Assembly: GCA_022360655.1 (NCBI GenBank)
Contig: JAKSCK010000048.1
Span: 1-64,000, forward strand
Origin: Spirochaetales bacterium
GTDB taxonomy: Bacteria; Spirochaetota; Spirochaetia; DSM-2461
Direction of reading: 5' to 3'
DNA: 64,000 nucleotides
Part shown: positions 8,719 through 16,671 of the stretch, piece by piece
How positions within the stretch are numbered: position 1 is the stretch's first letter
Layout of the letters: every line of letters starts with the position of its first letter
Translations under genes and position numbers: made by a program
Notes under the pieces: generated by a model
What the model saw: the letters and a program-made list of their open reading frames with translations, nothing else
Database searches by the model: none
What the model was told of the DNA's origin: nothing

Positions 8719-9333
8719 ATGTCTGCCCTCGCCTCCCTTCTTAAATCCATGAAATTCATGCTGTCATCCCCATCTTATTCGTCACTCCCCAAAGATTATG
8801 GAGTAGAGGTGGCCTTTGCGGGACGCTCCAATGCTGGGAAGTCCTCGGTGTTGAATGCTCTCGCCAATCGGAAAGCTTTGGCAAAAACCTCTTCTGTTCC
8901 TGGAAAAACACGTCACATCAACCTTTTTAGCCTCACTGATGACCAAGAGAAACGTCTGGCAGATTTACCAGGTTATGGTTATGCCAAAGTGGATGCCCGC
9001 GAACAAGCTCGCTGGGGAGAAGAACTCACGCGATACATCACAGAACGGGAAAGTCTCAAGGGAGTGGTGATTGTCATGGACATGCGCCATCCTCTCACAG
9101 AAAATGACAAACAGATGGTGATTCTCTGCCGAACCGGAGATAAACCCGTTCATGTGCTCTTGAACAAAGCTGATAAATTAAAGGCCAATAAACGTGCTGC
9201 AATCAAAAAGAGTTTTGAAAAAGAACTCGCTATTTTAGCACCAGGGGCAAGTTACAGCATCTTCTCCGCTGTTAAAGGGGATGGGATTCCTGAACTCAGA
9301 AGCGCCATAGCCCGTTTCATAGACGCTTCATAA
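8719..9333 (+). CDS. engB: Ribosome-biogenesis GTPase EngB (YihA/YsxC)
   Basis: TRAFAC GTPase needed for 50S subunit assembly. I start it at the ATG at 8719 because GGAGG sits eight bases upstream; the frame is open further 5' but without support. That gives 204 residues, normal for EngB. G1 is AGRSNAGKSS, the switch region has KTSSVPGKTRHINLF, G3 is DLPGYG, G4 LLNKADKL and G5 SAVKGDG. It appears monocistronic, divergent from the AI-2E permease gene. Confidence 0.95.
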   Translation: MSALASLLKSMKFMLSSPSYSSLPKDYGVEVAFAGRSNAGKSSVLNALANRKALAKTSSVPGKTRHINLFSLTDDQEKRLADLPGYGYAKVDAREQARWGEELTRYITERESLKGVVIVMDMRHPLTENDKQMVILCRTGDKPVHVLLNKADKLKANKRAAIKKSFEKELAILAPGASYSIFSAVKGDGIPELRSAIARFIDAS

Positions 9334-9359
9334 TTTTGCCATCAACCTTCCTGTTTTAT

Positions 9360-9386
9360 ATCGACCAGGCAGCCAGGCTACCTGGT
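9360..9386 (+). repeat. Degenerate REP-like hairpin (ATCG-ACCAGG...CCTGGT)
   Basis: After the engB stop, ATCG is followed by ACCAGG (9364-9369) pairing with CCTGGT (9381-9386). Same plan as the ATCG-ACCCC elements, but with the inner C/G pairs changed in a compensated way. May double as a terminator for the converging genes. Confidence 0.4.
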
Positions 9387-9398
9387 GGGAGGACGGAC

Positions 9399-9593
9399 TC
9401 AACAACGAGGAGTTAAGTAGTCTGTTCTCAAACAGGTTTCAAAAAGGCTTCGTGGCATAAACTCTTTTTTCACCTCATCATCGTCACAGTCTTCTGAGGT
9501 AATCAGAACGGAAAAACCAGCTCGGCTTTCCCGAATAACTTTTAGATACTGCTCCCGAGAACCTTTGATACGATATTCCTGTATTTTGACCAT
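9399..9593 (-). CDS. Small hypothetical protein
   Basis: 64 residues from the ATG at 9593, chosen because GGAGG lies four bases upstream (the frame opens seven codons earlier without a site). It starts MVKIQEYRIKGSREQYLKVI, continues with a hydrophobic strand SVLITSEDC and an acidic DDDEV, and ends basic. No membrane segment or metal motif. It resembles no family I can name; a small alpha/beta regulatory or binding protein is possible. Divergent from the shikimate kinase gene. Confidence 0.6.
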   Translation of the reverse strand: MVKIQEYRIKGSREQYLKVIRESRAGFSVLITSEDCDDDEVKKEFMPRSLFETCLRTDYLTPRC

Positions 9594-9655
9594 AACTCCT
9601 CCAGGGAAGAACACGAGGTTCTCCTCTACTATTTTCGGCTCATCCGTAAAGGACC

Positions 9656-10255
9656 ATGAGTCCCCCCTTCCGCCCCATCCCCAATTCCTTCTATGATAGC
9701 GATATGCCCTTTATCATCATTGGTGGATTAAAGCACAGCGGGAAATCCACTCTTGGCAAGATTCTTGCCGAGGACTGGGATCTTCCTTTTTTTGATCTTG
9801 ATGACCTCATGCTTTCTGAAATGGATTATCAGTGGAAAACTGTTCGGGAACTCTACAAAGTTCTTGGGAAAGAGGTGTTTCAACGGGTGGAGATGGATGC
9901 TGCCCGAACCTTCCATGATTGGCACATGCCCAGCCAAAAGCATCGCGGTGCGGTGCTGTCTCTTGGTGGAGGAACCATTGAAAATGAGGATGCCATGGTG
10001 TGGCTCCGTCATTCTGGAACACGCGTGTACATCCGCGCCAATGAAGATCTTCTGTATCAGCGTATCATGGCCAAAGGACGACCACCCTTTTTGTCAGAAG
10101 AGAATCCTCAAGAAGATTTTGCCCAACTTTACCAAAAGCGTCATGCCCTATATTCAGACTTTGCCCAGGTTGTACAAGATGTGGATGATGCATCCCCAAA
10201 AATCAACGCCCAACGTTTGTTGGTGACATTGGAGAAATTCTATGCCCGGAAGTAG
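9656..10255 (+). CDS. aroK: Shikimate kinase
   Basis: 199 residues. Phosphorylates shikimate in the chorismate pathway. The Walker A loop is GGLKHSGKST (about residues 23-32), followed by FFDLDDLM, the shikimate-binding Asp motif, and LSLGGGTIE, the family GGG signature. Two residues of the usual GxxGxGKS loop differ (HSGKS rather than GAGKT/S). AAAGGA lies just before the ATG at 9656; an internal ATG at 9704 would give a core-only protein but has no ribosome site. It overlaps aroC by 14 bases, so the two shikimate-pathway steps are coupled, though the EPSP synthase gene between them in the pathway is not here. Confidence 0.9.
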   Translation: MSPPFRPIPNSFYDSDMPFIIIGGLKHSGKSTLGKILAEDWDLPFFDLDDLMLSEMDYQWKTVRELYKVLGKEVFQRVEMDAARTFHDWHMPSQKHRGAVLSLGGGTIENEDAMVWLRHSGTRVYIRANEDLLYQRIMAKGRPPFLSEENPQEDFAQLYQKRHALYSDFAQVVQDVDDASPKINAQRLLVTLEKFYARK

Positions 10256-11324
10256 TTTTGGCCGTTTTTTAAAAATCTCTACCTTCGGAGAATCTCATGG
10301 TCCTGCCGTTGGTGTGGTGGTGGATGGACTTCCCCCAGGCTTGGAAATCTCAGAACAGGATGTTCAAATCCAAATGGACCGACGTAAGCCTGGTCAATCA
10401 GACTTAACCACTCCACGCACTGAATCAGATCTAGTGTCTTTTCTCTCCGGTGTTTTTGAAGGGAAAACCACCGGTGCTCCCATGGCTATGATGCTACGAA
10501 ACACCAATGTACGGTCTCGAGATTATGCCAACATCCATGAGCGTTACCGTCCAGGTCATGCCGACTTCACCTATGATGCAAAATACGGTTTCCGCGATTG
10601 GCGCGGGAGTGGACGTGCTTCTGGGCGTGAAACGGCCGCACGAGTCGCCGCTGGAGCCGTGGCTCGGAAATGGTTAGAGCAGTTTGGTGTGCACATACTT
10701 GCCTGGGTGGATTCGGCTGCGGGAATCCACTGCGAGAGCTTTGATGAATCTGTCATTGAGTCCAACCCCATGCGTGCTTGTGATGCCCAGGCCGCAGAAA
10801 AAATGGCGGCACTTGTCCGAGAATTGGCTGAAAAGGGTGACAGTGCAGGTGGTACGGTTCGTTGCCGAATCTCAGGCGTTCCTGCAGGACTTGGGGATCC
10901 CGCTTTTGACAAGATGGAAGCGGACTTGGGAAAGGCCATGCTCTCCATTGGAGCCGTGCGTGGATTTGAGATGGGTTCAGGGTTTGCCGCATCAGAAATG
11001 CAGGGAAGTGAGCATAATGATGGCATGACGGCCCAGGGCTTTTTGAGCAATCATGCTGGGGGGGTGATTGGCGGAATTACCACCGGACAAAACATTGAAT
11101 TTCGGACCGCTGTAAAGCCAACAAGTTCCATCAGCCTCCCCCAAAAGACAAGAGATAAACACGGAGAAGAAGTGGAGATACGGACGGAAGGTCGACATGA
11201 TCCCATCATCTGTCCTCGAATTGTTCCAGTTATTGAGGCCATGGCTGCCCTCACCATCATGGATCATTGGTTGGGACAACGGGCCCTACGTGGAAGTGAT
11301 TTTTCCGATTCAATTCAACACTGA
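10242..11324 (+). CDS. aroC: Chorismate synthase
   Basis: 360 residues, full length for the family. Catalyses the last common step to chorismate, a trans-elimination of phosphate from EPSP that requires reduced FMN. Signatures seen are [19 protein letters not shown] at the N-terminus, [13 protein letters not shown], the [15 protein letters not shown] segment and GIGAVRGFE-like [14 protein letters not shown], then [15 protein letters not shown]. It overlaps aroK and is followed by a terminator. Confidence 0.97.
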   Translation: MPGSSFGRFLKISTFGESHGPAVGVVVDGLPPGLEISEQDVQIQMDRRKPGQSDLTTPRTESDLVSFLSGVFEGKTTGAPMAMMLRNTNVRSRDYANIHERYRPGHADFTYDAKYGFRDWRGSGRASGRETAARVAAGAVARKWLEQFGVHILAWVDSAAGIHCESFDESVIESNPMRACDAQAAEKMAALVRELAEKGDSAGGTVRCRISGVPAGLGDPAFDKMEADLGKAMLSIGAVRGFEMGSGFAASEMQGSEHNDGMTAQGFLSNHAGGVIGGITTGQNIEFRTAVKPTSSISLPQKTRDKHGEEVEIRTEGRHDPIICPRIVPVIEAMAALTIMDHWLGQRALRGSDFSDSIQH

Positions 11325-11343
11325 GCCATTAAATTTTTCACAT

Positions 11344-11375
11344 AAAAAAAGACCGCCTCAATGAGGCGGTCTTGT
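11344..11375. terminator. Bidirectional terminator aroC / rubredoxin operon
   Basis: AAGACCGCCTC (11349-11359), loop AAT, GAGGCGGTCTT (11363-11373). An A-run on the left gives a U-tract for the minus-strand rubredoxin operon; on the plus strand the tail is TGTCT. Confidence 0.8.
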
Positions 11376-11404
11376 CTATCCCTGAATAGGGGTTGGACTA
11401 ATCG

Positions 11405-11569
11405 TTAATCATCCATCTCCGAAAATTCAGATTTCTCAGCACCACAGAGGGGACAAACCCAATCCTCAGGAATGTCAGCGAAGGCTGTTCCAGCGGCTAC
11501 GCCATTATCTTCATCGCCTTCAGCGGGATCATAGATATAGCCACAGACATCACATACATATTTCTTCAT
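11405..11569 (-). CDS. Rubredoxin
   Basis: A 54-residue one-iron electron carrier, too short for many gene callers. It reads [19 protein letters not shown] at the start, with the second knuckle [10 protein letters not shown]; the two CxxCG pairs bind the iron. AAGGAGGAA lies upstream of the ATG. It is last in the operon desulfoferrodoxin, ferritin, rubredoxin, where rubredoxin is the known electron donor to superoxide reductase and rubrerythrin-type peroxidases. Confidence 0.95.
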   Translation of the reverse strand: MKKYVCDVCGYIYDPAEGDEDNGVAAGTAFADIPEDWVCPLCGAEKSEFSEMDD

Positions 11570-11603
11570 TCAGTTCCTCCTTGATGTTTGCCCTTTGAGG
11601 GCG

Positions 11604-12107
11604 TTAGGCGTCCTGTTGCCGCCGGACAGAAACTTCTTTGTCCAGTTGATACAGGCCAAACTTATTATCCCCCACCATTTCAAGTTTGTCGATGAGGGAT
11701 TGAGCAGATGCTTCTTCTTCAACCTGTTCGTCAACAAACCAAGCTAAAAAAGATTCGGTTGCAATATCATCAGCTTTTCGGGCTTCACGCACAAGTTTAT
11801 GAATGCAACTGCTGATGTGCTTCTCATGCCCTAAAGCATCATTCATGGCCTCCAAAGGACTTTTCCATGTGGCCTGAGGTTCAGCGAGAGCTCCATAGAA
11901 AACGCGTTCACCGTGCCCATCCAGGTACCGATGAATCTTTTCCGCGTGAGTTCTCTCTTCCCCGGCTTGCATGGTCATCCAAACAGCAAAGCCAGGCAAG
12001 TTTTTTGCATAAAAATCAGCAGCCATGGATTCATAAAGATAGGCCGAGTTCAATTCTTCATTGAACTGAACATTGAGGGCCTGAGCCATTGACTTCGAAA
12101 TTGCCAT
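11604..12107 (-). CDS. ftnA: Bacterial non-haem ferritin
   Basis: 167 residues, full length. A four-helix-bundle iron store with ferroxidase ligands visible in ELNSAYLYESM (Glu18), GEERTHAEKI (Glu/His about 50-53) and WFVDEQVEEEA (Glu/Gln about 127-131). Lacks the haem-binding features of bacterioferritin. It begins three bases after the desulfoferrodoxin stop and precedes rubredoxin, an arrangement suited to locking up iron released under oxidative stress in an anaerobe. Confidence 0.95.
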   Translation of the reverse strand: MAISKSMAQALNVQFNEELNSAYLYESMAADFYAKNLPGFAVWMTMQAGEERTHAEKIHRYLDGHGERVFYGALAEPQATWKSPLEAMNDALGHEKHISSCIHKLVREARKADDIATESFLAWFVDEQVEEEASAQSLIDKLEMVGDNKFGLYQLDKEVSVRRQQDA

Positions 12108-12110
12108 ATC

Positions 12111-12494
12111 CTAAAGATCTCCCTTCCAAAGCCCATGGAGATTACAGAACTCCCGGGCTCCAACGGTTTTCCCCTCAGCAACGGCAAAGAAGGCCTTTGG
12201 CTCGTCACCAGGTTGAAGTTCGCGAATCATTCGAGTGCCATCAACCGTTAGTTCTATCCACTGAATCCAGTGATTCTCTAACATAGGATGAAGAGTACTT
12301 CCAACTGTTACTGTGTAACCACCATTGGTTCGCTCAATAACAGGAACATGTTTCTCCACCGAGGAATCTGCGGTTTGTTCATCCATGCGAACCATGTCCG
12401 ATCCACAACAAACCAAGGTACCACCTCCGTCATTGAGAACCATCACAACATTGCCGCATTCTTCACATTTGTACACTTCGTAAGTCGCCGCCAT
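12111..12494 (-). CDS. dfx: Desulfoferrodoxin / superoxide reductase (two-iron class)
   Basis: 127 residues. Reduces superoxide to peroxide without making oxygen. The N-terminal desulforedoxin-like iron site is CEECG plus CCG (residues 11-30); the catalytic His4Cys site is spread over [25 protein letters not shown] and FCNLHGLW. I use the second of two ATGs (12494): GGAGG is seven bases from it but abuts the ATG at 12500. First gene of an operon with ferritin and rubredoxin. A 17-spaced TTGACA/TATTTT promoter sits immediately upstream. Confidence 0.95.
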   Translation of the reverse strand: MAATYEVYKCEECGNVVMVLNDGGGTLVCCGSDMVRMDEQTADSSVEKHVPVIERTNGGYTVTVGSTLHPMLENHWIQWIELTVDGTRMIRELQPGDEPKAFFAVAEGKTVGAREFCNLHGLWKGDL

Positions 12495-12507
12495 TTTCAT
12501 ACCTCCG

Positions 12508-12536
12508 AAAATAGTTAGCCTTGCCAATCATGTCAA
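12508..12536 (-). promoter_or_regulatory. Promoter of the superoxide reductase operon
   Basis: On the minus strand TTGACA (12536-12531), 17 bases, TATTTT (12513-12508). The -10 lies so close to the ribosome site that the transcript would have an extremely short leader, which lowers confidence. Confidence 0.4.
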
Positions 12537-12560
12537 GAACAATTCCTAATAAGAGATCTT

Positions 12561-12599
12561 TTTAAAAAGAAACGTCTTGAAAAGAAACTTTTCAAGACG
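12561..12599 (-). terminator. Terminator of rubrerythrin gene
   Basis: CGTCTTGAAAA (12573-12583), five-base loop, TTTTCAAGACG (12589-12599): a perfect 11-bp stem. Read on the minus strand it is followed by TTTCTTTTT, so it ends the rubrerythrin transcript before the superoxide reductase promoter. Confidence 0.8.
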
Positions 12600-12640
12600 A
12601 TCGTATTCAAGAATTCCTTTGAAGCATTCTCCGCAAGTCT

Positions 12641-13222
12641 TTACCAGTTCTCACCAAGAACTTCAAAATAATCGCGAGGATGGGCACATGCCGGACACTT
12701 TGCGGGTGGTTTCGTTCCCTCAAAAATGTAACCGCAGTTGATGCAGCGCCAAACTACGGGTGCCTCTTTCTCAAAGACCTTGTTGGTGTCAATATTTTTC
12801 TTGAGATCAAGGTAGCGTTTCTCGTGCTGCTTCTCTGCAACCGCAATGGCTTCAAAAGCAGCAGCAATTTCATTAAATCCTTCTTCACGAGCAGTTTTCG
12901 CAAAATCAGGATACATGGTGGTCCATTCGTAATTTTCCCCGGCAGCTCCATGCTCCAGGTTCACACTGGTGGTATCAATGGTTCCAAAGGGAAAAGCTGC
13001 TCCATCAACAATGGCCGAATCACCACCATCCATGAATTTGAACAGGCGTTTCGCATGCTCTTTCTCTTGATTGGCTGTTTCTTCAAAAATAAGAGCAACC
13101 TGTACCAAGCCTTCTTTGCGAGCCTTAGAAGCATAATAGGTGTAACGGTTTCGCGCCTGGGATTCCCCAGCAAAGGCGGTCATAAGATTTTTTTGTGTTT
13201 GAGTACCTTTGAGTTCCTTCAT
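12641..13222 (-). CDS. rbr: Rubrerythrin
   Basis: 193 residues. A peroxidase of anaerobes. The N-terminal di-iron four-helix domain has [15 protein letters not shown] and [12 protein letters not shown], then [14 protein letters not shown]; the C-terminal rubredoxin-like domain binds iron through CINCGY and [11 protein letters not shown]. Reduced by rubredoxin, it would remove the peroxide made by the superoxide reductase encoded next door. AAGGA is eight bases from the ATG. Has its own strong promoter with a Fur/PerR-like box. Confidence 0.97.
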   Translation of the reverse strand: MKELKGTQTQKNLMTAFAGESQARNRYTYYASKARKEGLVQVALIFEETANQEKEHAKRLFKFMDGGDSAIVDGAAFPFGTIDTTSVNLEHGAAGENYEWTTMYPDFAKTAREEGFNEIAAAFEAIAVAEKQHEKRYLDLKKNIDTNKVFEKEAPVVWRCINCGYIFEGTKPPAKCPACAHPRDYFEVLGENW

Positions 13223-13273
13223 CCTCTGAGTCCTTCTGAAATGACAATTTTTCCAGGGCGACGCCCTTCATTC

Positions 13274-13302
13274 ACTATAGGGCTGGACCCAGAATAATGC
13301 AA
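13274..13302 (-). promoter_or_regulatory. Rubrerythrin promoter
   Basis: On the minus strand TTGCAT (13302-13297), a 17-base spacer, TATAGT (13279-13274), about 50 bases before the ATG. Near-consensus. Confidence 0.65.
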
Positions 13303-13325
13303 GTTAATAATGATAATAATTACTG
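13303..13325 (-). promoter_or_regulatory. Fur/PerR-like box adjoining the rubrerythrin -35
   Basis: An AT-rich dyad-like run containing AATAATGATAATAATTAC on the plus strand, which reads as three tandem NAT(A/T)AT-type hexamers as in Fur-family operators. It abuts the -35 hexamer, so a bound PerR/Fur protein would block or contact RNA polymerase. Match is by eye. Confidence 0.45.
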
Positions 13326-13372
13326 TTAATAGAAAGACTTAGCTTTGTCTAACTTTATTTCACCTATGCATA

Positions 13373-14767
13373 CTACACAGAATAGGAGGCAAGACTCTTT
13401 TCTAGACGCCTTCTTGATGCCCGAATTTCATCGGAATAGCCTTCGAGCAATTCACACAACTTTCTCTCAAGCACTTCAAAACCAAATTCTTGCTGACCAA
13501 CAAGGAAATTCTGTTCAATGACTTCTTTTCGCTCATCCTCATCCTCGAGCAATGTTCGCATCCCCTGAACAACCTGATCGGTGATGATCAATAGGCCGTT
13601 TTCATCATACTTGTCACGAATTTCGAGGGCCTGAAATCCCACGGATTGAATGTCTGTTTTGTACACAAGATAGGTGGTGGTGATGATGGGTACTCGACAG
13701 GAAACAGCTTCAAGAAAAGCATTACCAAAGCCTTCCCATACAGGAAGATACGTGGCCAAATCTGCATGAACAAGAACATCACGCGTTGTGTAAAGCTTCT
13801 GCCCTTGGGCATTCCGTGTTCGTTGTGAGGCAATCCGATCCGAGATTAACCAGAGAGGGACATCAAGTTCCCGAGCCAGTCGCTTTATCCCCTCAATGTA
13901 CCCATGATCCAACTCATCCCCCTGATAAAGAGACACAATGAACTGAACATGAGGAGCAAACTGTGGATAAGCCTCTTTGAATCGAGCCACAAGCCTCACG
14001 GAGTCTTCAATGCGTTTTCGTGGCACAATACGCGTGGGCTGAACAATAAGAATATCCTCTTCTGTGAATCCCATTTCTTGACGAAAATCCTCATTCCAGG
14101 AATCTCGCTCATGAGGAGAGGAAAAGTCCTCACAATTCGGAATCACAACTGGATTCACGCGTTTAATCGAAGAAAGAATATGCGAGGCATAGGAAGAAAT
14201 CACAACATGCTCTGTCCCCAAATCAGAAGGAGGCATAATGCGATTGAGGAGAGTTTCAATGATATTGTCACAAAATCGACTCCGCTCCCACCAAAAGTCA
14301 TGGTGATGAAAAATGGTGGCCACCCGTTTCATGGTGGCAACCGCATGCACGGCAATGCCACCAAGGAGGCTCATGGGCATGGCATTGGTGTTCTCCGCAA
14401 TGATGCAGTCAATTCGGTACTCCTGAATGATTTCATACAGGCGATTCCCAACTTCAAGGCCGGCGGCTTCCAGCTCATTGCGGATATCCTCTTTTCGACG
14501 TTCGGTGAAATGGGTGTGTTTTTGAGTGAGATGAGGAAACACAAGTGTTTCATAATACCGCTGTTCTTTGGAATCAAAGGCAATTTGCGGAAGAAGAATT
14601 TGCTTCTCATGGGAAACCGCACGGACGGGTTGGCGGTAGAATCCGGCGATGGTGTAAACATCATGTCCAAGTGCATTCAAAATCGAAATCCACTTGTCCA
14701 CTTCTAAAGAAACGCCATCAACATCTCCAAGTTTTCCACTCACAAAGGCGATGCGAAATCCACTCAT
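13373..14767 (-). CDS. GT4-type glycosyltransferase
   Basis: 464 residues from the ATG at 14767, which has GGGGGAGG three bases upstream. The N-terminal Rossmann domain opens with IAFVSGKLGDVDGVSLEVDKW, the glycine-loop of GT-B enzymes; a histidine-rich IFHHHDFWWER follows near residue 160. The C-terminal nucleotide-sugar domain has VQPTRIVPRKRIEDSVRLV and the EX7E-like EGFGNAFLEAVSCRVPIITT. Probably transfers a sugar from a nucleotide donor to a lipid, glycan or small osmolyte; the acceptor is unknown. The gene stands alone, convergent with nothing, and faces the hydrogenase operon terminator region. Confidence 0.88.
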   Translation of the reverse strand: MSGFRIAFVSGKLGDVDGVSLEVDKWISILNALGHDVYTIAGFYRQPVRAVSHEKQILLPQIAFDSKEQRYYETLVFPHLTQKHTHFTERRKEDIRNELEAAGLEVGNRLYEIIQEYRIDCIIAENTNAMPMSLLGGIAVHAVATMKRVATIFHHHDFWWERSRFCDNIIETLLNRIMPPSDLGTEHVVISSYASHILSSIKRVNPVVIPNCEDFSSPHERDSWNEDFRQEMGFTEEDILIVQPTRIVPRKRIEDSVRLVARFKEAYPQFAPHVQFIVSLYQGDELDHGYIEGIKRLARELDVPLWLISDRIASQRTRNAQGQKLYTTRDVLVHADLATYLPVWEGFGNAFLEAVSCRVPIITTTYLVYKTDIQSVGFQALEIRDKYDENGLLIITDQVVQGMRTLLEDEDERKEVIEQNFLVGQQEFGFEVLERKLCELLEGYSDEIRASRRRLEKSLASYSV

Positions 14768-14836
14768 AGTCCTCCCCCATGGATGACTTAGATTATCGAA
14801 GGGAGATGTTGGAGGGGTCAAATGTGACATGAAGAA

Positions 14837-14862
14837 CAAAGCCGCCCAGGAGGGCGGCTTTG
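14837..14862 (-). terminator. Hydrogenase operon terminator hairpin
   Basis: CAAAGCCGCCC (14837-14847), loop AGGA, GGGCGGCTTTG (14852-14862), an 11-bp perfect stem. On the minus strand the tail TTCTTC is a weak U-tract. It follows a REP-like element directly after hydA. Confidence 0.65.
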
Positions 14863-14868
14863 TCCGAT

Positions 14869-14901
14869 ACCCCAAAGGGCCCGAGGCCCTTTGGGGTCGA
14901 T
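14869..14901 (-). repeat. REP-like hairpin, copy 2
   Basis: Read on the minus strand, directly after the hydA stop: ATCG then ACCCCAAAGGGCC, loop, GGCCCTTTGGGGT, a 13-bp perfect stem with only three bases in the loop. It shares the leading ATCGACCCC with the other copies; the tetranucleotide is present on one side only. Confidence 0.65.
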
Positions 14902-14902
14902 C

Positions 14903-16657
14903 TTATTTCTGATACAGAGGACGGGGCTGGTAGGTTGTGTGCAACAGCTCATGGCTCTTATGAGACATGGGCTCTCCCAGGTAATCCTCGTAAATCTTTT
15001 TGATTTCAGGATTCTGATGGGAGCAGCGCACGGTGCTCTTCTCGTCATCGGTGTAGATACCGGCAACGCGTTTGGCACGTACACTTTCATCGGTGAAGTA
15101 AGGCTGACCACCACCACCGATACAACCACCCTTACAGGCCATCACTTCAATGAAGTGATAGGGAGGTTCTTTTCCAGCTTCACGAGCTTCGCGAACTTCA
15201 TCCATGATCTGGCGGACATTGGCCATTCCATGAGCCACAGCAACTTTGAGCTTTTTCTCACCCACAGCCACTTCGCCCATGCGAACTCCGTCCATACCAC
15301 GCACGGCAGAGACATTCACATCTTTGAGCTCATCACCGGTCACAAGCACGTGAGCGGTTCGAATGGCGGCTTCCATAACACCACCGGTAACACCAAAGAT
15401 GGTACCAGCACCGGAGTAAGCACCAATGGGGCTATCAGCCTGCTGAGGTTTGAGATTCAAGAAGTCAATACCAGCACGCTTGATGAGGCGGGCTAACTCA
15501 CGGGTGGTGAGCACCAAATCCATATCGGGATATCCAGAGGCATGCATGTTGTCATCTCGGGAAATCTCGTACTTCTTGGCTGTACAGGGCATGATGGCCA
15601 CAGAGAACACGTCTTTGCGTTCCACATTCACCTTTTCAGCGTAGTAGGTTTTGGTGACCGCACCCTGCATCATCATGGGACTCTTGGCTGTGGAGAAGTG
15701 GGGGATCATGTCCGGATAGTACTTCTCCATGTAGTCTGTCCATGCAGGACAGCAAGAGGTGATTTGTGGAAGGGGACCGTGGTTATCATCAGTAAGACGA
15801 GCCACCAGCTCACTCCCCTCTTCCATGATGGTGAGGTCAGCAGCAAAGTTGGTGTCAAAAATTGCATCCGCGCCAAGCATGCGCAGGGCAGCATACATCT
15901 CGCCTGTTTTGATTTCACCAGGCTCAAGTCCAAAGGCCTCACCAATGGCCACACGTGTTGCCGGAGCAACCTGAACAGCCACATGCTTGGTTTCATCCCG
16001 AACAGCATCCAGGAATCGATCTGTATCATCCCGCTCATAGATGGCACCAACAGGACAGTGAGCAGAACACTGACCACATTTGATGCAGGGGCTCTCATTG
16101 AGAAGAGCGCCACCAGCAGGCTGAATCACGGTTTCATAACCGCGGTTGATGAACTCAAGGGCCCACACATCTTGAAGCTGCTGGCACACCTGGACACAAC
16201 GTCCACAATTGATGCATTTGCGGGGATCAAGAACGATGGAGGGAGTGGATTCATCCCGGGGAAGTTCTTTGAGTTCGGGGCAGAAGGGTTCTTCCCGAAT
16301 ACCAAACTCTTCTGCGAGAGTCTGGAACTCACAGGAGCCATTACGGGCACATGTGAGACATTCATTGGGATGGTTGGACTGCATCAGTTCCACAACAGTC
16401 TTGCGGACTTCCATGAGCTCAGGGTCATGGGTGATGTAGTTCTGTCCTTCCACAACAGCGGTGGCACAGGCCCGAACCATTTTGGGGGAATTCTCCACCT
16501 TCACTACACAGAGACCACAAGCCGCCCAGGGCTCAAGATCAGGGTGGTAACAGAGGGTGGGAATTTTCACCTGGCATGCCTTGGCAGCATCCAGGATGGT
16601 TGTTCCGGCCTCAACCTGAAGGTCGTGACCGTTGATCTTAATATTCACCATAGCCAT
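14903..16657 (-). CDS. hydA: [FeFe] hydrogenase catalytic subunit HydA (M3 type)
   Basis: 584 residues. Interconverts H2 with protons and electrons in the cytoplasm. N-terminal plant-type 2Fe-2S domain (Cys36, 47, 50, 64), His-Cys3 4Fe-4S site (His96, Cys100, 103, 109), then a double 4Fe-4S ferredoxin module (Cys148-158 and 191-201). H-cluster loops are TSCCPAW (300-306), MPCTAKKYE (from 357) and MACKGGCIGGGGQP (from 506), so all cluster ligands are present. With HydB and HydC this is the trimeric NAD(H)- and ferredoxin-linked enzyme known to bifurcate or confurcate electrons in Thermotoga and acetogens. Last gene of its operon, 14 bases after hydB. Confidence 0.97.
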   Translation of the reverse strand: MAMVNIKINGHDLQVEAGTTILDAAKACQVKIPTLCYHPDLEPWAACGLCVVKVENSPKMVRACATAVVEGQNYITHDPELMEVRKTVVELMQSNHPNECLTCARNGSCEFQTLAEEFGIREEPFCPELKELPRDESTPSIVLDPRKCINCGRCVQVCQQLQDVWALEFINRGYETVIQPAGGALLNESPCIKCGQCSAHCPVGAIYERDDTDRFLDAVRDETKHVAVQVAPATRVAIGEAFGLEPGEIKTGEMYAALRMLGADAIFDTNFAADLTIMEEGSELVARLTDDNHGPLPQITSCCPAWTDYMEKYYPDMIPHFSTAKSPMMMQGAVTKTYYAEKVNVERKDVFSVAIMPCTAKKYEISRDDNMHASGYPDMDLVLTTRELARLIKRAGIDFLNLKPQQADSPIGAYSGAGTIFGVTGGVMEAAIRTAHVLVTGDELKDVNVSAVRGMDGVRMGEVAVGEKKLKVAVAHGMANVRQIMDEVREAREAGKEPPYHFIEVMACKGGCIGGGGQPYFTDESVRAKRVAGIYTDDEKSTVRCSHQNPEIKKIYEDYLGEPMSHKSHELLHTTYQPRPLYQK

Positions 16658-16671
16658 AAGGTCAAATCCTC

